From the NCBI GenBank assembly GCA_025345505.1, contig JANVCC010000047.1, positions 9,524,413-9,588,412 on the forward strand: a stretch of DNA of 64,000 nucleotides, read 5' to 3'. The translations under genes were made by a program, and so were the position numbers. The DNA comes from Todiramphus chloris collaris. Taxonomy: Eukaryota > Chordata > Aves > Coraciiformes > Alcedinidae. Positions 1 to 11,800 of the stretch are shown here, piece after piece (within the stretch, counting starts at the first letter, position 1; each line of letters starts with the position of its first letter). The notes beneath the pieces are model-generated. The model saw nothing but the letters and a program-made list of their open reading frames with translations. It had not been told where the DNA came from and searched no databases.

Positions 1-1464
1 AAAGCTTAGCATCCTGAGGAGATACTTTATATTGAAAGAGACACTTTAGGTTAAAACAGTCACAGCAAAAATGCTATTGATTGTATTTCACTTTGCAAAA
101 TGTAACTAAAAAAGAAACAAAAAAAAAATCTGAATTCTGTTTCCCAGTGGTTTTGATAAATGTAAAGATCTGCATGAGATAAATTTACCCAGTAACTCCA
201 CTGTTGCTTACACCAAGTGCAGTAAGCCAGGGAGATCTTTAAGAATACAAACACTGATGTAGATCAATATTTTGCCTCATCCAATGACATATCTCATTTT
301 CAATTAAAAAAAGCCCAATCATATTTAGCAGTATTATAATACACAAATTCCTTATTTGGAAAAGGATGCAGGAAGACATAAATTAAACACTACCCAATGA
401 AGGTGTCCAAAACCCTTCCTGTACTGCAATCAGATTTGACTTAATGTTTCAGTTGAAAAAAATCGTATGCTTTTTCGTGGAAAGGACATAAGAAAATGGG
501 GTAGGAAGAGACTGGAAAGAAAACATTTGAATTCAGAAAATTCAAGACGTTCCAAAGGCATTTCAACTTTTCATTGCAAAATTTATGTTTTCCATTGAAA
601 TTGTTAAAAAGGAATACCATAATAAATAGATTAATAATTTTCTTTCAGGTCAGATAAGTCTGTCTAGAGGCATCCATGTTACAATTTATTGTTTCTGCAA
701 TTTTACCAACAATGGACTTCACACACCAGAACACATGACAAAAGATGAAGAACTTTATCACTGCATATCCAAATATAGTTTGTCTGTAAAACCCAGGATT
801 TGCCTCGCTGCTTGAACAAACCCCTGTACACATGCTCAGCATCTAAAGGATCTTGAAGAACCATGGATGAAAAGCCTACAGAAGCCCTGGCTTAGCACAG
901 AAATGTAGTCAAGTGCTGGGATGGGTTCATTCTGCACTGGTCCTCAGTGCAGGTCAGGAGAGCCATTGTCCATGGATTGGGGCTAGTTCTCCTTTGGCAT
1001 CTCATTCCTGGCCTCCACTGCCTGCAGTTAGGGACTTCTCTGATTCCAGCAGGGCTCTTCCCAGGGTGCAGGAAATAGGGTGCTGTCAGCTTTCAGATGC
1101 ATGGACCAAGGTAAACGACCAGAGAAGAGTGGGAATGTATTTAAAATTCATGCAATTTGAGCCAGTTTATCTAGAATGCACTAATGGAAAAAATTCCATC
1201 ATTTGCTGTCAAAAATTAAGGGACAAGCATATAGCAAGAAATAGAGTAAAATTGTCTGGTGAGCTAAACAAAGCTTGTTTTGTTTTAAATTGCAGTAATA
1301 AAATTGTCACAGGTGAGGGAGATATAATTTTTGTCCACAATTTGGAGCTCAGTCTGTTCTACCAAAAATTAAGACGTCTGTTCTATTACTGCTATTTCCA
1401 TCTTTAAACAATGCTGCCCCTTTATCAATCAGCCAGAGCAGAGGAAAAAAATAAAATAGTAACA

Positions 1465-1485
1465 TTTTTTTTTTTTTTTTTTTTT
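1465..1485. repeat. Poly-T tract, 21 bases
   Basis: An uninterrupted run of 21 T residues, with no adjoining element that I recognise. It could be the poly-A tail of an old minus-strand insertion or a simple expansion. Confidence 0.95.
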
Positions 1486-1878
1486 GTCAGAAACTGTTAG
1501 CTTTGTGACCATGTCAGATCCTGCCATCTAGGATCTGGGGGTTTTTTATACATATTTAGTACACGTGTTTGATGCTTTTGTGTGAAACTGTTTTCATTTT
1601 GTGCTGTCTGGTATGATATCTGGAGTCATGCATCAGTTGCTGTTGTGAATAAAGATTTACTGGGGAATGCTCAAATTTGGAAAGGCTGTCATGTTGCAGT
1701 GACAAATCTAATGTGTGAGGCAATCATGTTCCTGTAAAAATAGAGATTTATGTAGATATAATATCTTTATTTACAGCAATTATATTGAAAGCTATTTCAG
1801 GACAGCTGCTATCCAAAGAGCATTTTCCTGTTCTCTCGCTTCAAGGGAGTGCACTTTTATTTAAAAGAACCTTACTTC

Positions 1879-1899
1879 TTTTTTTTTTTTTTTTTTTTT
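1879..1899. repeat. Poly-T tract, 21 bases
   Basis: An uninterrupted run of 21 T residues about 400 bp from the similar tract at 1465. No retrotransposon body was recognised beside it. Confidence 0.95.
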
Positions 1900-2633
1900 C
1901 ATTTTTATCTCAAATACACATGAATACACAGGGTCATATTCCGAGTAAATTCTACTCAACTTTCCCTTCCTTACTAACCAAGAAACCCATGTGGACATCC
2001 AGGTGTTTCTGTTAATAGGCTTGAACCACTTGTGCCAAACCAGCTGGATACATAAATGAGAGTTGGCCAGTACTGAGGCTGCCTAAGGAACACCCAAAGG
2101 TGTGGTAAGGAGTTTAGCAAGATTAGATCGGTGGTAATCAGTCTGTTAACTCCTTTGCTGCCTGGATTAGGTTTAAAAGAACAAAACATTTTCAACATAA
2201 ACAAGCCTGCCTGTTGCAGATGTGATCATTATTCTTTAGTGATTTACAAGAAACCACACCGATGGATAGCAGTTCGAATATATCCTGATATAAAAGTTGT
2301 GTGAGTTTTATATTGTCAAGATGAACAGTTAATTACTTTAATAATTGGGCCATATGTGCTGAACTACAGGAGTATCTGATTGCACAGATCATTGGGACCT
2401 TCCATTTCTGAATGCAGAAGTGCACCAATTCACAAGAGGATGCAACTACACTAAACGTTAGCTGATGTTTCTAAGGAAGCAACTTGGTATTCTTTCTGTA
2501 AGATGTGAGAGATTTTTACATGGGGATTATATGTAGCAAGGGAAATATGCCAGAACAAAAAAAGGCTTATCCACTTTAACCTGTTCTTTATCATCCACCA
2601 GCTCTCTCAGCCCATTTATGGGCTCTTGTTTAC

Positions 2634-2670
2634 AGAAGATTGTTTTCCCTCATAGAAGATTGCTTTTCCT
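2634..2670. repeat. Two-copy tandem repeat, period 20 bp
   Basis: The motif AGAAGATTGTTTTCCCT at 2634-2650 recurs at 2654-2670 as AGAAGATTGCTTTTCCT, two mismatches apart and separated by a CAT spacer. This looks like a small local duplication with no known function. Confidence 0.8.
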
Positions 2671-3125
2671 GAAATGAAGAAGACCTCTTTTCAAGCATTT
2701 GGTTCATCCTTGTTTCATACCTTCAGCTTTTTTCTTCTGTTAAACTGTACATTTTAGCCTCCAGGTTGCAGAAATTTTTGTGTGTTCAATAAAATAAAAC
2801 AATTTAAGTTATTACTCTTGGATTACACAGTTTTGAGACCACAATGTTGCTGTTGTGACTTACCTTGGGAAATAATAGCATTTTCGTACATTCAGTGCAG
2901 CAACGGAGAACTGTGTTCACGAGAGAGCTACACTTACAATGGTCACTCAGGCTTTCAAGCTGATGTTACTGCTCTGCTGGGTCTGAACCTTTGAAATCAA
3001 AACATATTTAGCACCGTCCAGATCTGATTGTGTAAAATACGAAAATGAAATCTGTGCTGCACTCAGCCATGGTATGGCTGCAAAAACTCTCAGAAGAGAA
3101 TAGATAGAAAAGAAATAAAAGAGGG

Positions 3126-3143
3126 AAAAAAAAAAAAAAAAAA
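3126..3143. repeat. Poly-A tract, 18 bases
   Basis: An uninterrupted run of 18 A residues inside a purine-rich stretch of about 60 bp (3100-3165). No retroelement body was recognised upstream. Confidence 0.95.
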
Positions 3144-5709
3144 CAAGGAGGAAAAGAAATAATGCCTGAAATAGGTTTTACTGGCCATTAAACTTGAGGT
3201 TTGCTGTTTAGACATCCAGATCCTCATGGATGAGTAATGGAGCTTGTCTACAGCCTGTGGCTACAGCTGCTAATAGACACCCAGCACACCTCTAAATTTA
3301 AAAGGCTTTGCAATAATCCCATGAGGATACCTCATCTCCTGTCTCAGGAATTTTCTCCGTCTCCTGTTGCATTTTCTTTTGCTATAATGTCTATTTTAAA
3401 ATCAAGCAACACTGTTTGTGTTTAAGTGAATTGATCCTCTGGGTAGCATGTGCAATAAATCCCTGAGAACCCGTAGGATTGTTTTAGCAACTTTGTTAAA
3501 GAGAGCTGACCAAAAAATAATTATAATAAATCAATAGATTAAGATGTACAGTAAATTTAGCCTTACAACTTGATAGGGAGAGAATAATTCTAGCAAAACT
3601 AGTTAAGTGGCTCCATAGGACTCATGGCGTATTTTCTTGAACACTTCAGGGAGGAAGAAAAGAAGTGTAACAAGCACTCCTTGAAAAATCCAAGTGCCTG
3701 CTAAGGCTCCTTCCTTGATGTTTGTACTGTGCTTGCTGGGCGCTCTTTCCTTCTCCTGCAATGGAGTCACTCTCCACACAGAAAAATGAAGAAACCTTGA
3801 ATATTAACAGGCCACCCAGATGTAAATCCACCTCCAGCTGCTTTTTATGATCTGCTTCTGGGCTGGGTAGTTAAGATTTTCTTACAGAGCTACCTACCTC
3901 CTACAACAGTGCTGTATCATTCTGTGCCTTCGTGTCACTTGTTACCATCCTTTTCCTTTCTTCCTACATATGGCATAACACTTAAATACAGAACATACAC
4001 AAACTCCTTAGGGCACTTTCTGACTAGTGACTTCCTTGCCTGACTCACCACTGCATTTTTCTACAGCATGATCGACTTGGTCTAAATTCACTAAATTTCT
4101 ATAGAAAGTGAGAACACTTGGCAATACATCTTTATGTCTGGATCTTCCAGTTGATATTGAGGGAAACTGTAAAAACAGATAAAATTACTTATTTACTGTT
4201 TCAGACTAGACAAGGAGGCAAAAATCTGCTATTCAAATACAAATTTACTCTCTTCTCTTTGCCCTTGACTATACTTGTTGATTTCCCCATTACATGTATA
4301 AAGTAAAAAAAAAAAATTAGATATCTAATTTTAATGAGCAGCAACCATATACATTAAAACCTGAGTGGTTTATTAATCAGACAGCCCATTTTCACTGCAG
4401 TTGGATGGAATTTTGTAACACCTGCAGTTTCATTTGCATTCTTATACCCATATCTACATAAAGAGAAGGGAATGAGATTTGCCATCAGGTGTATCACAGG
4501 GGAATGTTACATGTTTAATATTTACAGCACTTAACTGTATTCTAAAAATAACGGAATTTTTCCAAACAAAAGCAAAAGATACTTTGTATGGGGGAGAGGG
4601 AACAACAAAGGAGTGTTAAAAGGTCTGTTTGGGACAGGCGGTCTAAATCAGCACCGTATCACTAACTTCTACATTGGTTTTCAATTGGTTTGCCTAAAGA
4701 AGTCCAGTGCTTTTAAAACAGTTAACAGGAGCAGCAAGGTGAGCGATTCCAGGTTTAAATGTTTTTCAGTAGTCCTCCTCCACCTACTACAAGTGGCCTG
4801 AGGGAAAGGGATGAAAAGCCATAAGATAGAGTACAGCAAATAAAACCAATAAAAGAAGCAGTATCTGTAGAATCGTATTACATACATCTTTGGAGATCTG
4901 TAAAGCCCACGAACACTGCAGCTGCTGAAAAGACACATTAAACTGAGGCACACAAAGATGCACTCTACTAAGAGAGGCAGAATAGGTTTTGATCAACAAG
5001 TTTATATGAAAAACATTTAAGTTTTACAGCCACGGGAGAAGTGAAATTGTCCAGCCATTGTCTTTTTCAGCTTTTACAAGATAGCTGTTCCATAAAATAC
5101 GTCATATGAAATCTTCATAAAATACACCTCGACATTTTATTCATATCTCCAGATCTGGCTTTGAAAGTGAATACAGCTTGTCCATTCACAAAATTTTCTT
5201 CCTGATAATATTTGTTTTGTATAAGTCTTTGCCATCTTACCATTTGTTTACCAGCTAGTAAATTTTCCCCTCTGGTTAACTTGAAGTCAACATCCACGAA
5301 TGCCTTGAGAAGGAATAAAAATCGCTGTTGAGTTTTTTTAATCAACACTTAGCCACATGCATTCCTGCTTGGTCTATAGCAGTGACCTTTGAAAGCACCT
5401 CACTAGGAGAACCCTTGACAGATTCAGCAGAGTCTGGGCATATAACAGGAAAAGGCACTTTTTTTATCAAAGGATCTGAATGAAAGGTACATTGAGGTGT
5501 TCAAGTGTCTGCTTTCTCCTTTTCTTTCTCTTATTCTTTTTGCCTTTGTGGGCAAAGTTATTTCTAAATTCACCAGCACATGTTGTTCCCCTGACATAGT
5601 GTTGTTCCCCATAAAGCAAGATTGATGTTAGCCAAAAAAAAATTCACTCATTAAGAGTTAAAAGGCGATCTGCACGGTGCCAGACTGTACTGCATCTGTC
5701 TAGCGTGAG

Positions 5710-5818
5710 GTGGCTGTGCCATGCTCCACAGCATCTGGCACTGGCCATGCAGAAAAAGGATGGTAGATTAGATGGATCATGGATGTAATCCACTTTGACA
5801 AGATCTATGTTCCTGTGA
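5710..5818 (+). mobile_element. Ancient CR1 LINE, 3'-end fragment
   Basis: The order of phrases GCATCTGGCACTGGCC, GATTAGATGGATCATGG and ATCTATGTTCCTGTG matches the 3' terminal region of old amniote CR1 elements. Those typically read 'catctggcactggcc', then 'ctagatggaccattgg', then a short terminal 'ttatgttc' repeat. The match is interrupted and diverged, and no open frame survives. Only the extreme 3' end is present, as is usual for 5'-truncated CR1 copies. Family assignment is from remembered consensus, so the subfamily is not given. Confidence 0.7.
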
Positions 5819-8800
5819 CTCGAGGAACATAATCCAATTATTCTAAGAAGTAGGCACACCATATTTTAAAACGGTGTCTTGAGTTAAGTTTTCACCTAAG
5901 CCAATATGGTAAATATGGTATGTGTTACATTTAAAGAATGTGTTAGTGAGACATGTTTGTTCAGACCTTATTTAAAGGTTTGCTTTAAATATGAATTTGT
6001 GTGTTTCTGCTAGGATTTTTGTTAAAAAGGTAGAATGGCTGAAATATAACTCCTGCCCCCCAGACTTACATATTATAATGTTTGATGGATCACGGTCTTA
6101 ATGTCAAAGCTAAAGTAAAGGAGAAAACAAATATTAAAAATTTGCTTCTGCACAATATTAATATTGTTTTAAGACACATAGCCCTCTCCACACCTAAATC
6201 TATAAAGTGCAGCACAGAATCCTGGCTGTTATGCTAACAGAGGAAAAAAACACAAAAAAAAAAAAAAACCAAAAACCCACAAACAAACACTTTTGCTTTA
6301 TGTCCTTGTAGATTTTTTTCCCTTTTCTAAGTATGTATTTGTTAAAGTTGAGTCTGCCCTCACTTTTTAATTCATGGAGGAAAGAAAAAACAAAGCCAAA
6401 CAAAAGCCGCAGCCTTGAACAGTGAGTGGATTCTCTGCAATCTGACAAGGGCACACAGCCTGATTAGTTTTTCATGTGGACTGGAAGCTGAGAGGAGGGT
6501 GTGAGGGTTCCCTGGGGTTTGGTGACTGTAGTGCAAATTGCAACCTCGGAGCAAGCACTGAGAATCGTTCTTACCTTTCACCCTCATGAAATATCCAAGT
6601 AAATTACCAAATACATTTGGGGCTGGCAAACATGTTCCTGGGAGAAGGGAGGGGATGGTCAGGAAAAAGAAGGAAGGATAACAAACAGTCCACCCACTAT
6701 TTTCCCTTAGAAAATGAAGCTAAATAGTGAAGCATAGACCTCTATGGGTCATCAGATCATCTACTAGTTTAATCCTTACTACTTCTTTGAGCACTTTAAA
6801 TGAGCTGTGAATTGGGCCCTTGACTTGTGTATCATTTAGGGGTTTTTTCCATGCTATGTGAATTATTTGTGATTTTAGAGGCACAGAGTGGCAGATGCTC
6901 ATAATACAGCTCAATTTAAGTTGTTTCTCCCTATTCTACAGATTAAATAGCTCTCTACACACCATTCATCTGGTTCCTCTGTGCTTTCCCATACACTGGT
7001 TGCTCTGTTAGTGCTTTTTTCAGGGTTAATTCAAACACAGGAACACCTCTTCTGCTTTCAAATACCACTTTCAAGTTCATCTATATCAGAAAGTTTGTAA
7101 GCTAGCAGTCAACTAATAACATCCATAAAAAGAGCTGGTTTGAGACTTTCTAGACATCTCAACAGCAAAATATGCATGGCTAAATCCTGTGCTATCAGAA
7201 AGGCTTTAGACACCTTAAAAGGTTATGTCTTCCTCACTTCAGAGGTGTCTATTTTATGGTTAACACAAGTCTTTATACAACAACAGCACAGAGAAAAAGA
7301 TTTACCATTATTAAACAGGATCTATAGTAAACTCCCCTCTGCACAGGGGTAAAATTTAACTTAAATAGCAAATCAATGACTTGTTTCTGGATATCCCACA
7401 TGAGCCATTTCACTAGCTAGATATACACAGTTTATTACTTGTAATCTGTGGGTCACAGTTCCTTTGACTGTAGTCCCAGCAGTAATATCTTGCAATAAGG
7501 TGTTACTCAGCTGATGAATAACAGAGAAGACATGAACCAAAGCTGAATCTCATGAACCTCATTCTCTTCAGAAACATTCTTTTGAACATCTTTTAAGACA
7601 CCCTTGCACTGAAAAGCATAATGTAAGCTGCCTACCTAGAGATCAGGAACCTAACACTACAAAAAGACAGTGGGGTATTTTCTTCATGTTTTAGATGGGC
7701 ATTGTTGCTGCTTTCATCAGACGCTGACGCAAATCACTCAAAAGTAACCATAGCATTGACTGTCACCTCCTAAGCCTTTTGAAATAGCTCAGCTGAGATA
7801 CTGCAGCTCTCAGATCTGAGCTACAAATGACTCCAGGCATCTTTGGAGATCTTTCCTCACCCATAAGGTCACTTAAACAAAACCAGTAATGCTACCTAGA
7901 GCAGTAGCACCTCGCTTTTTCCAATAATAACATGCTCATTCTTATAGCTCTTGTTGCCGCATCTGCCTGATTTCATTGTTGTGTACAGAACAGCTACCTG
8001 GGTTGTAAACATATGACTCCTCAGTGTCAGTGGGAGGAGAGTGGGGAAGGACTCCCCGGTTTGAAGCTTCTATTAATTTCTAGCCTAAACTTCCTTAAAT
8101 CCTGGTATTTTGTGAGCCAACAATTTTCCACATTCAAATTCAGACTTTGCATTGATTTGCATCTCAAATTCCTTTTCATTTGTAAGTTTGTATTGATACC
8201 AATTGGTCAGAAAAAGATTGTTAGCTTTGCAACACAGATGGAAAAAGATTTATGTGATACAAATCAAATGTTGAGCAGTTAGGTCCCTCTTTCTCCCCAG
8301 TCTTTCTGCAATTATCAGCTTCACCTGAACAAGCTGATGTCATACCTTCTGGGTGCTCAGTTTCTAAGAGCAGCCGTGGTTTGCATCCCATGTGCTTCAG
8401 CCCCTGTTCCTTTGCTTTCACACTAGTGTATTTAAGTGGAGAGCTCCAGCCTTGTGTTGGTCTATACCTTACTACATAACTCAATTCCTTCTAGACAAGG
8501 ATCTTCATTTTGTCCTAATAATTCTATAAATTAAACATAGGACATAAGAAGCATGAGTAAGTGTGAAAACGTTGACTGTGGATTATATGCTTTTTAGATT
8601 TCCCTTAATTCATTCCTTACTACTGCTAACAAATTCTTGTGGATTCAATAATACTGATGTCTGAAATTTCATGGAAATTGGTAAGGGTAATGCAGGTGCA
8701 ACAAGAGACATGCTAGACAAAAATGAAATCCTCTGCATATTTGGTATGCTCATCTCCCCCAGCTTCCATTGAAAATGTTGCTTGTGGGATTTCTTCTCAC

Positions 8801-11800
8801 TAGGTTCTTGTAGGGAAGCACAGATAGAAGTACATGCCAACTAGCTGGTAACCACTTGTGTGGTTACACATGCTTAACCACCAGGGGCAATAGTGCCTGT
8901 TTCATATATTGCAACCTCATACATAGTGTTAAAGGGTACTGTAATTTTAAAACATATATACCAACAGAGATTCCTTATTTTAGGACCCTGGGAAAGTCTC
9001 TAAGGGAACCCAATCAGGAATAATCTGTTTTGTTTTAAAACCTTGTTCAGTTTCTAAATCCATTAGAGGTGTTCAAGGAGACCAGTTTATTATAATTCAA
9101 TATCATTTTCTTGTCATTACCCAAGGCTGCTGATTAGTTATTCAGACAATATGGATTCTTAAGGCTTCTGTAGAAAACAGTGAAACTGTTCCTAATATAG
9201 TTTTCCCTTCTCTTTGGTGTTGATAAGTAATTGCATAACAACAAAAAGCCTCTTCAGCCAAGGGAATTTTAATTTAGTTTTGGAAAAGTTGCTTTCAATG
9301 TAGTACATTTATATGAACTGAAGAGTTCAAAGCCAACATTTGACTCTTCACCTGGATTTCTCAAAGCTCTGCAGTCAATAAGTTCCCAAAGAGGCAACCT
9401 CAGCTACCTGGGCGTACTGCTGCTATGTCTCAGGCATGTAAATAAGCAGGCTGAGAAGAACATCATTCAACGGAGAACTGACCATGAGTAGGGCAAAGGC
9501 AGTGAACATACATGCACATGTTGGCCTCCTGAATGCAGGCGGTCCCTGCTCCATGCAACGTGTGAGCCCTTATTCAGTAGCAACTCGCTCTTGGAGAGCT
9601 CGAGATAAACACCCATCAAAGAAGAAAACAAAATGGCTGGGAAAGAACTAAAGCAGTCATTGTTAGGAAATTGCATTGCCTCACACTAATAGCTGAGAAC
9701 ATCACTTTACTAAGAAGGCAAACGACAAAGCTATTTTCCTGGGTATGAGTATAATTATGAGAACAGAAATGTAAACCAGTGAGACAGCTCCCAGTAACTG
9801 AAGTGTGGATCATCATGTCTTATGGGTCACACTTGATTACTGGTGGCTTTTCCCCTCACCTTTTACTTTCTCTTTCTGAAGAGCTGAGGTAACAGGGTTG
9901 TACGAGAAAAGAAAAGAAATAAAGTTAAAGCAGTGTGACTAAATGAGCCTGGCAGCAGTCCAGAGGAGCTGAGATCAGAATGGGGAGAGCAGAGGCTCCA
10001 ATGGCTGCAGGCTCCGTGGCTGCTAAGGTGGGTCATCTATCAGATGAATAAGACAGTTCTAATGGATGGCTTATAATGAGTTCACGGACAAAATTTTGTG
10101 GGTGGGATGAGGAAATGCTTGAGGCACTGATGTTCTGTGATGTCTTCTCTTGGAGTCAGCATGAGCACCAGAGGGCTGGGGGCAGCTGCCAGCCAGGCAA
10201 GCCCTTCCCTTAGGCTGGGGTCAGACACGCTCACTTAACTATCAGCAGATGAACATGATGAGCAAGTCTCTCATAAATCCCCGTCTTTGGTGAGGTTCCA
10301 TTACAAATGTCAGCAGTAAACATCCATTCAGAGAAAAGATTAGTCCACCGTACAGCTCTTTAGAAACCTGCTCCTCTGTGCATGGCTGTCATCTGACTGC
10401 TGGCAACACGCAAGCCCTGGCTGGGCTTTCTAAATACATCAGAGCCGCATCTGAAACAAGCACCATAAGGACAAGGTGTTTCTGACATAGAAGTTTTTCA
10501 GCTCTCACAAGAATAGACTTAAGCACATCAGTTTTGCAATCTTATATCCACATAGAGGCTTCTTGCACTTTATAGCTTTATGTAGTCCCTTTTATGCTTT
10601 ATAAAATACTGCAGGTGAAGCCATTCATGTTTTAGTGAGGATATTGCTTACTCTGCTTCAAAGGGAAAAAAGGGTTAATATCTTCTTGCAGCAATGGCAT
10701 TTTGATAACACCTTTTTAGTAATATCTACATAAAAAACCCAAAAAACTACAAACAATCCATACTGTGTTGAGCAGCTATTATCCATCCTATGGTGGCCTA
10801 ACTTTTGAGTCAGTGACACTACTTGGTGACATCAAACACAAAAAGTTGCTTCAAATGCAACAGTTCCCCCCTGTTTACTATAGCTGTGAACCTACCTCTT
10901 CTTTTTCTAGTTTATAGAGTTAATCTCACACCGAATCTGCTATGTTTATTTTTTCTGATTTAGATGCAGCCTTCTGAAGATAGGGAGCTAACCAATTTGT
11001 TATCTTATTCCCCCCAGTGCAAAAGAAGGGCCATTTTACTCAAAGTGTTTTCAAAAAACCTTATTTGCAGCAGCAGCCAGTTATTGCTATGCTATATAAT
11101 TTCCATAGCAACAGTGCTTACCATGAGAAAAAGCCCTAATTGACTAAACCATGTATAATAGCCTACAAATGTTAAAAGAAAGGAAGTAACCTGTTGAAAG
11201 TAATTTTCTAAACCTATAAATCATCTGCGTAACTCCTTTTAATCTCTCTGGGAAAGCACATGGCACACTGAAAGTTCCCCTGGTCTTAGCACGAAACGCT
11301 GGCCCTGAGACAGTGTGGCTTTTCACCTGCTTTCATTTACAATATATTTCATTTCAAAATGGGTTGTGCAACAATTTAACTACTTAAATAATCACCTTTT
11401 TAAAAACTGCTAGTTTGTAGAAACTAAGATTATTCCTTCCTAATTACTAACTTCGAAAGAAAGCGGTACTGATATGAATTCCTCATAGCAAAACTTCAGC
11501 CAATCTCGGAAGGCACTCCTGCAATTCTGGTTATGTCCATAGCAATTCAAACAGGAAAAAAAAAAAAAAGGGACTTCTTATATCCCCAGGCCTTCCTCTA
11601 AATTTCTTATGGGGGATCCCCAACTCTCAGCTCCTTGAATACAGAGTAAAGTTGATAGGTGAGCAGGACCACCATGGCGCTTGCTTTATCCAGATAGAAA
11701 ATTAGTTGACTAATTACATAGTAACTTTATGCCTTTCTGGGAATATCAGCAGTGAAGCATTCATTTCCACCTTCTCAGTATCTTTCATGGCAATTTTTTC

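Larger units (their letters stand above)
1..5709. other. Non-coding AT-rich spacer
   Basis: No gene is supported here. The open frames on both strands are short, start and stop at arbitrary places and do not resemble known proteins; the longest, at 913-1407 on the plus strand (164 codons), has mixed composition and no recognisable domain. The block holds poly-T tracts at 1465-1485 and 1879-1899, a poly-A tract at 3126-3143 and a two-copy 20-bp-period repeat at 2634-2670. A perfect 7-bp inverted repeat with a 2-base loop lies at 2609-2624. The rest looks like unique sequence. Confidence 0.7.

Noticed and set aside
913-1407. Longest open frame in the window (164 codons, plus strand)
   Set aside because: No domain, signal or compositional sign of coding; in 64 kb searched in six frames, a frame of this length is expected by chance.
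6735-6780. Text resembling the CR1 3' end in reverse (GACCTCTATGGGTCATCAGA)
   Set aside because: Only about 30 bp fit loosely and the expected flanking CR1 segments are missing.
11098-11114. TTTCCATAGCAACAG, similar to an RFX X-box
   Set aside because: Half of the motif is weak and similar CCATAGCAA strings recur in the window (for example near 18190 and 26265), so it is not informative alone.
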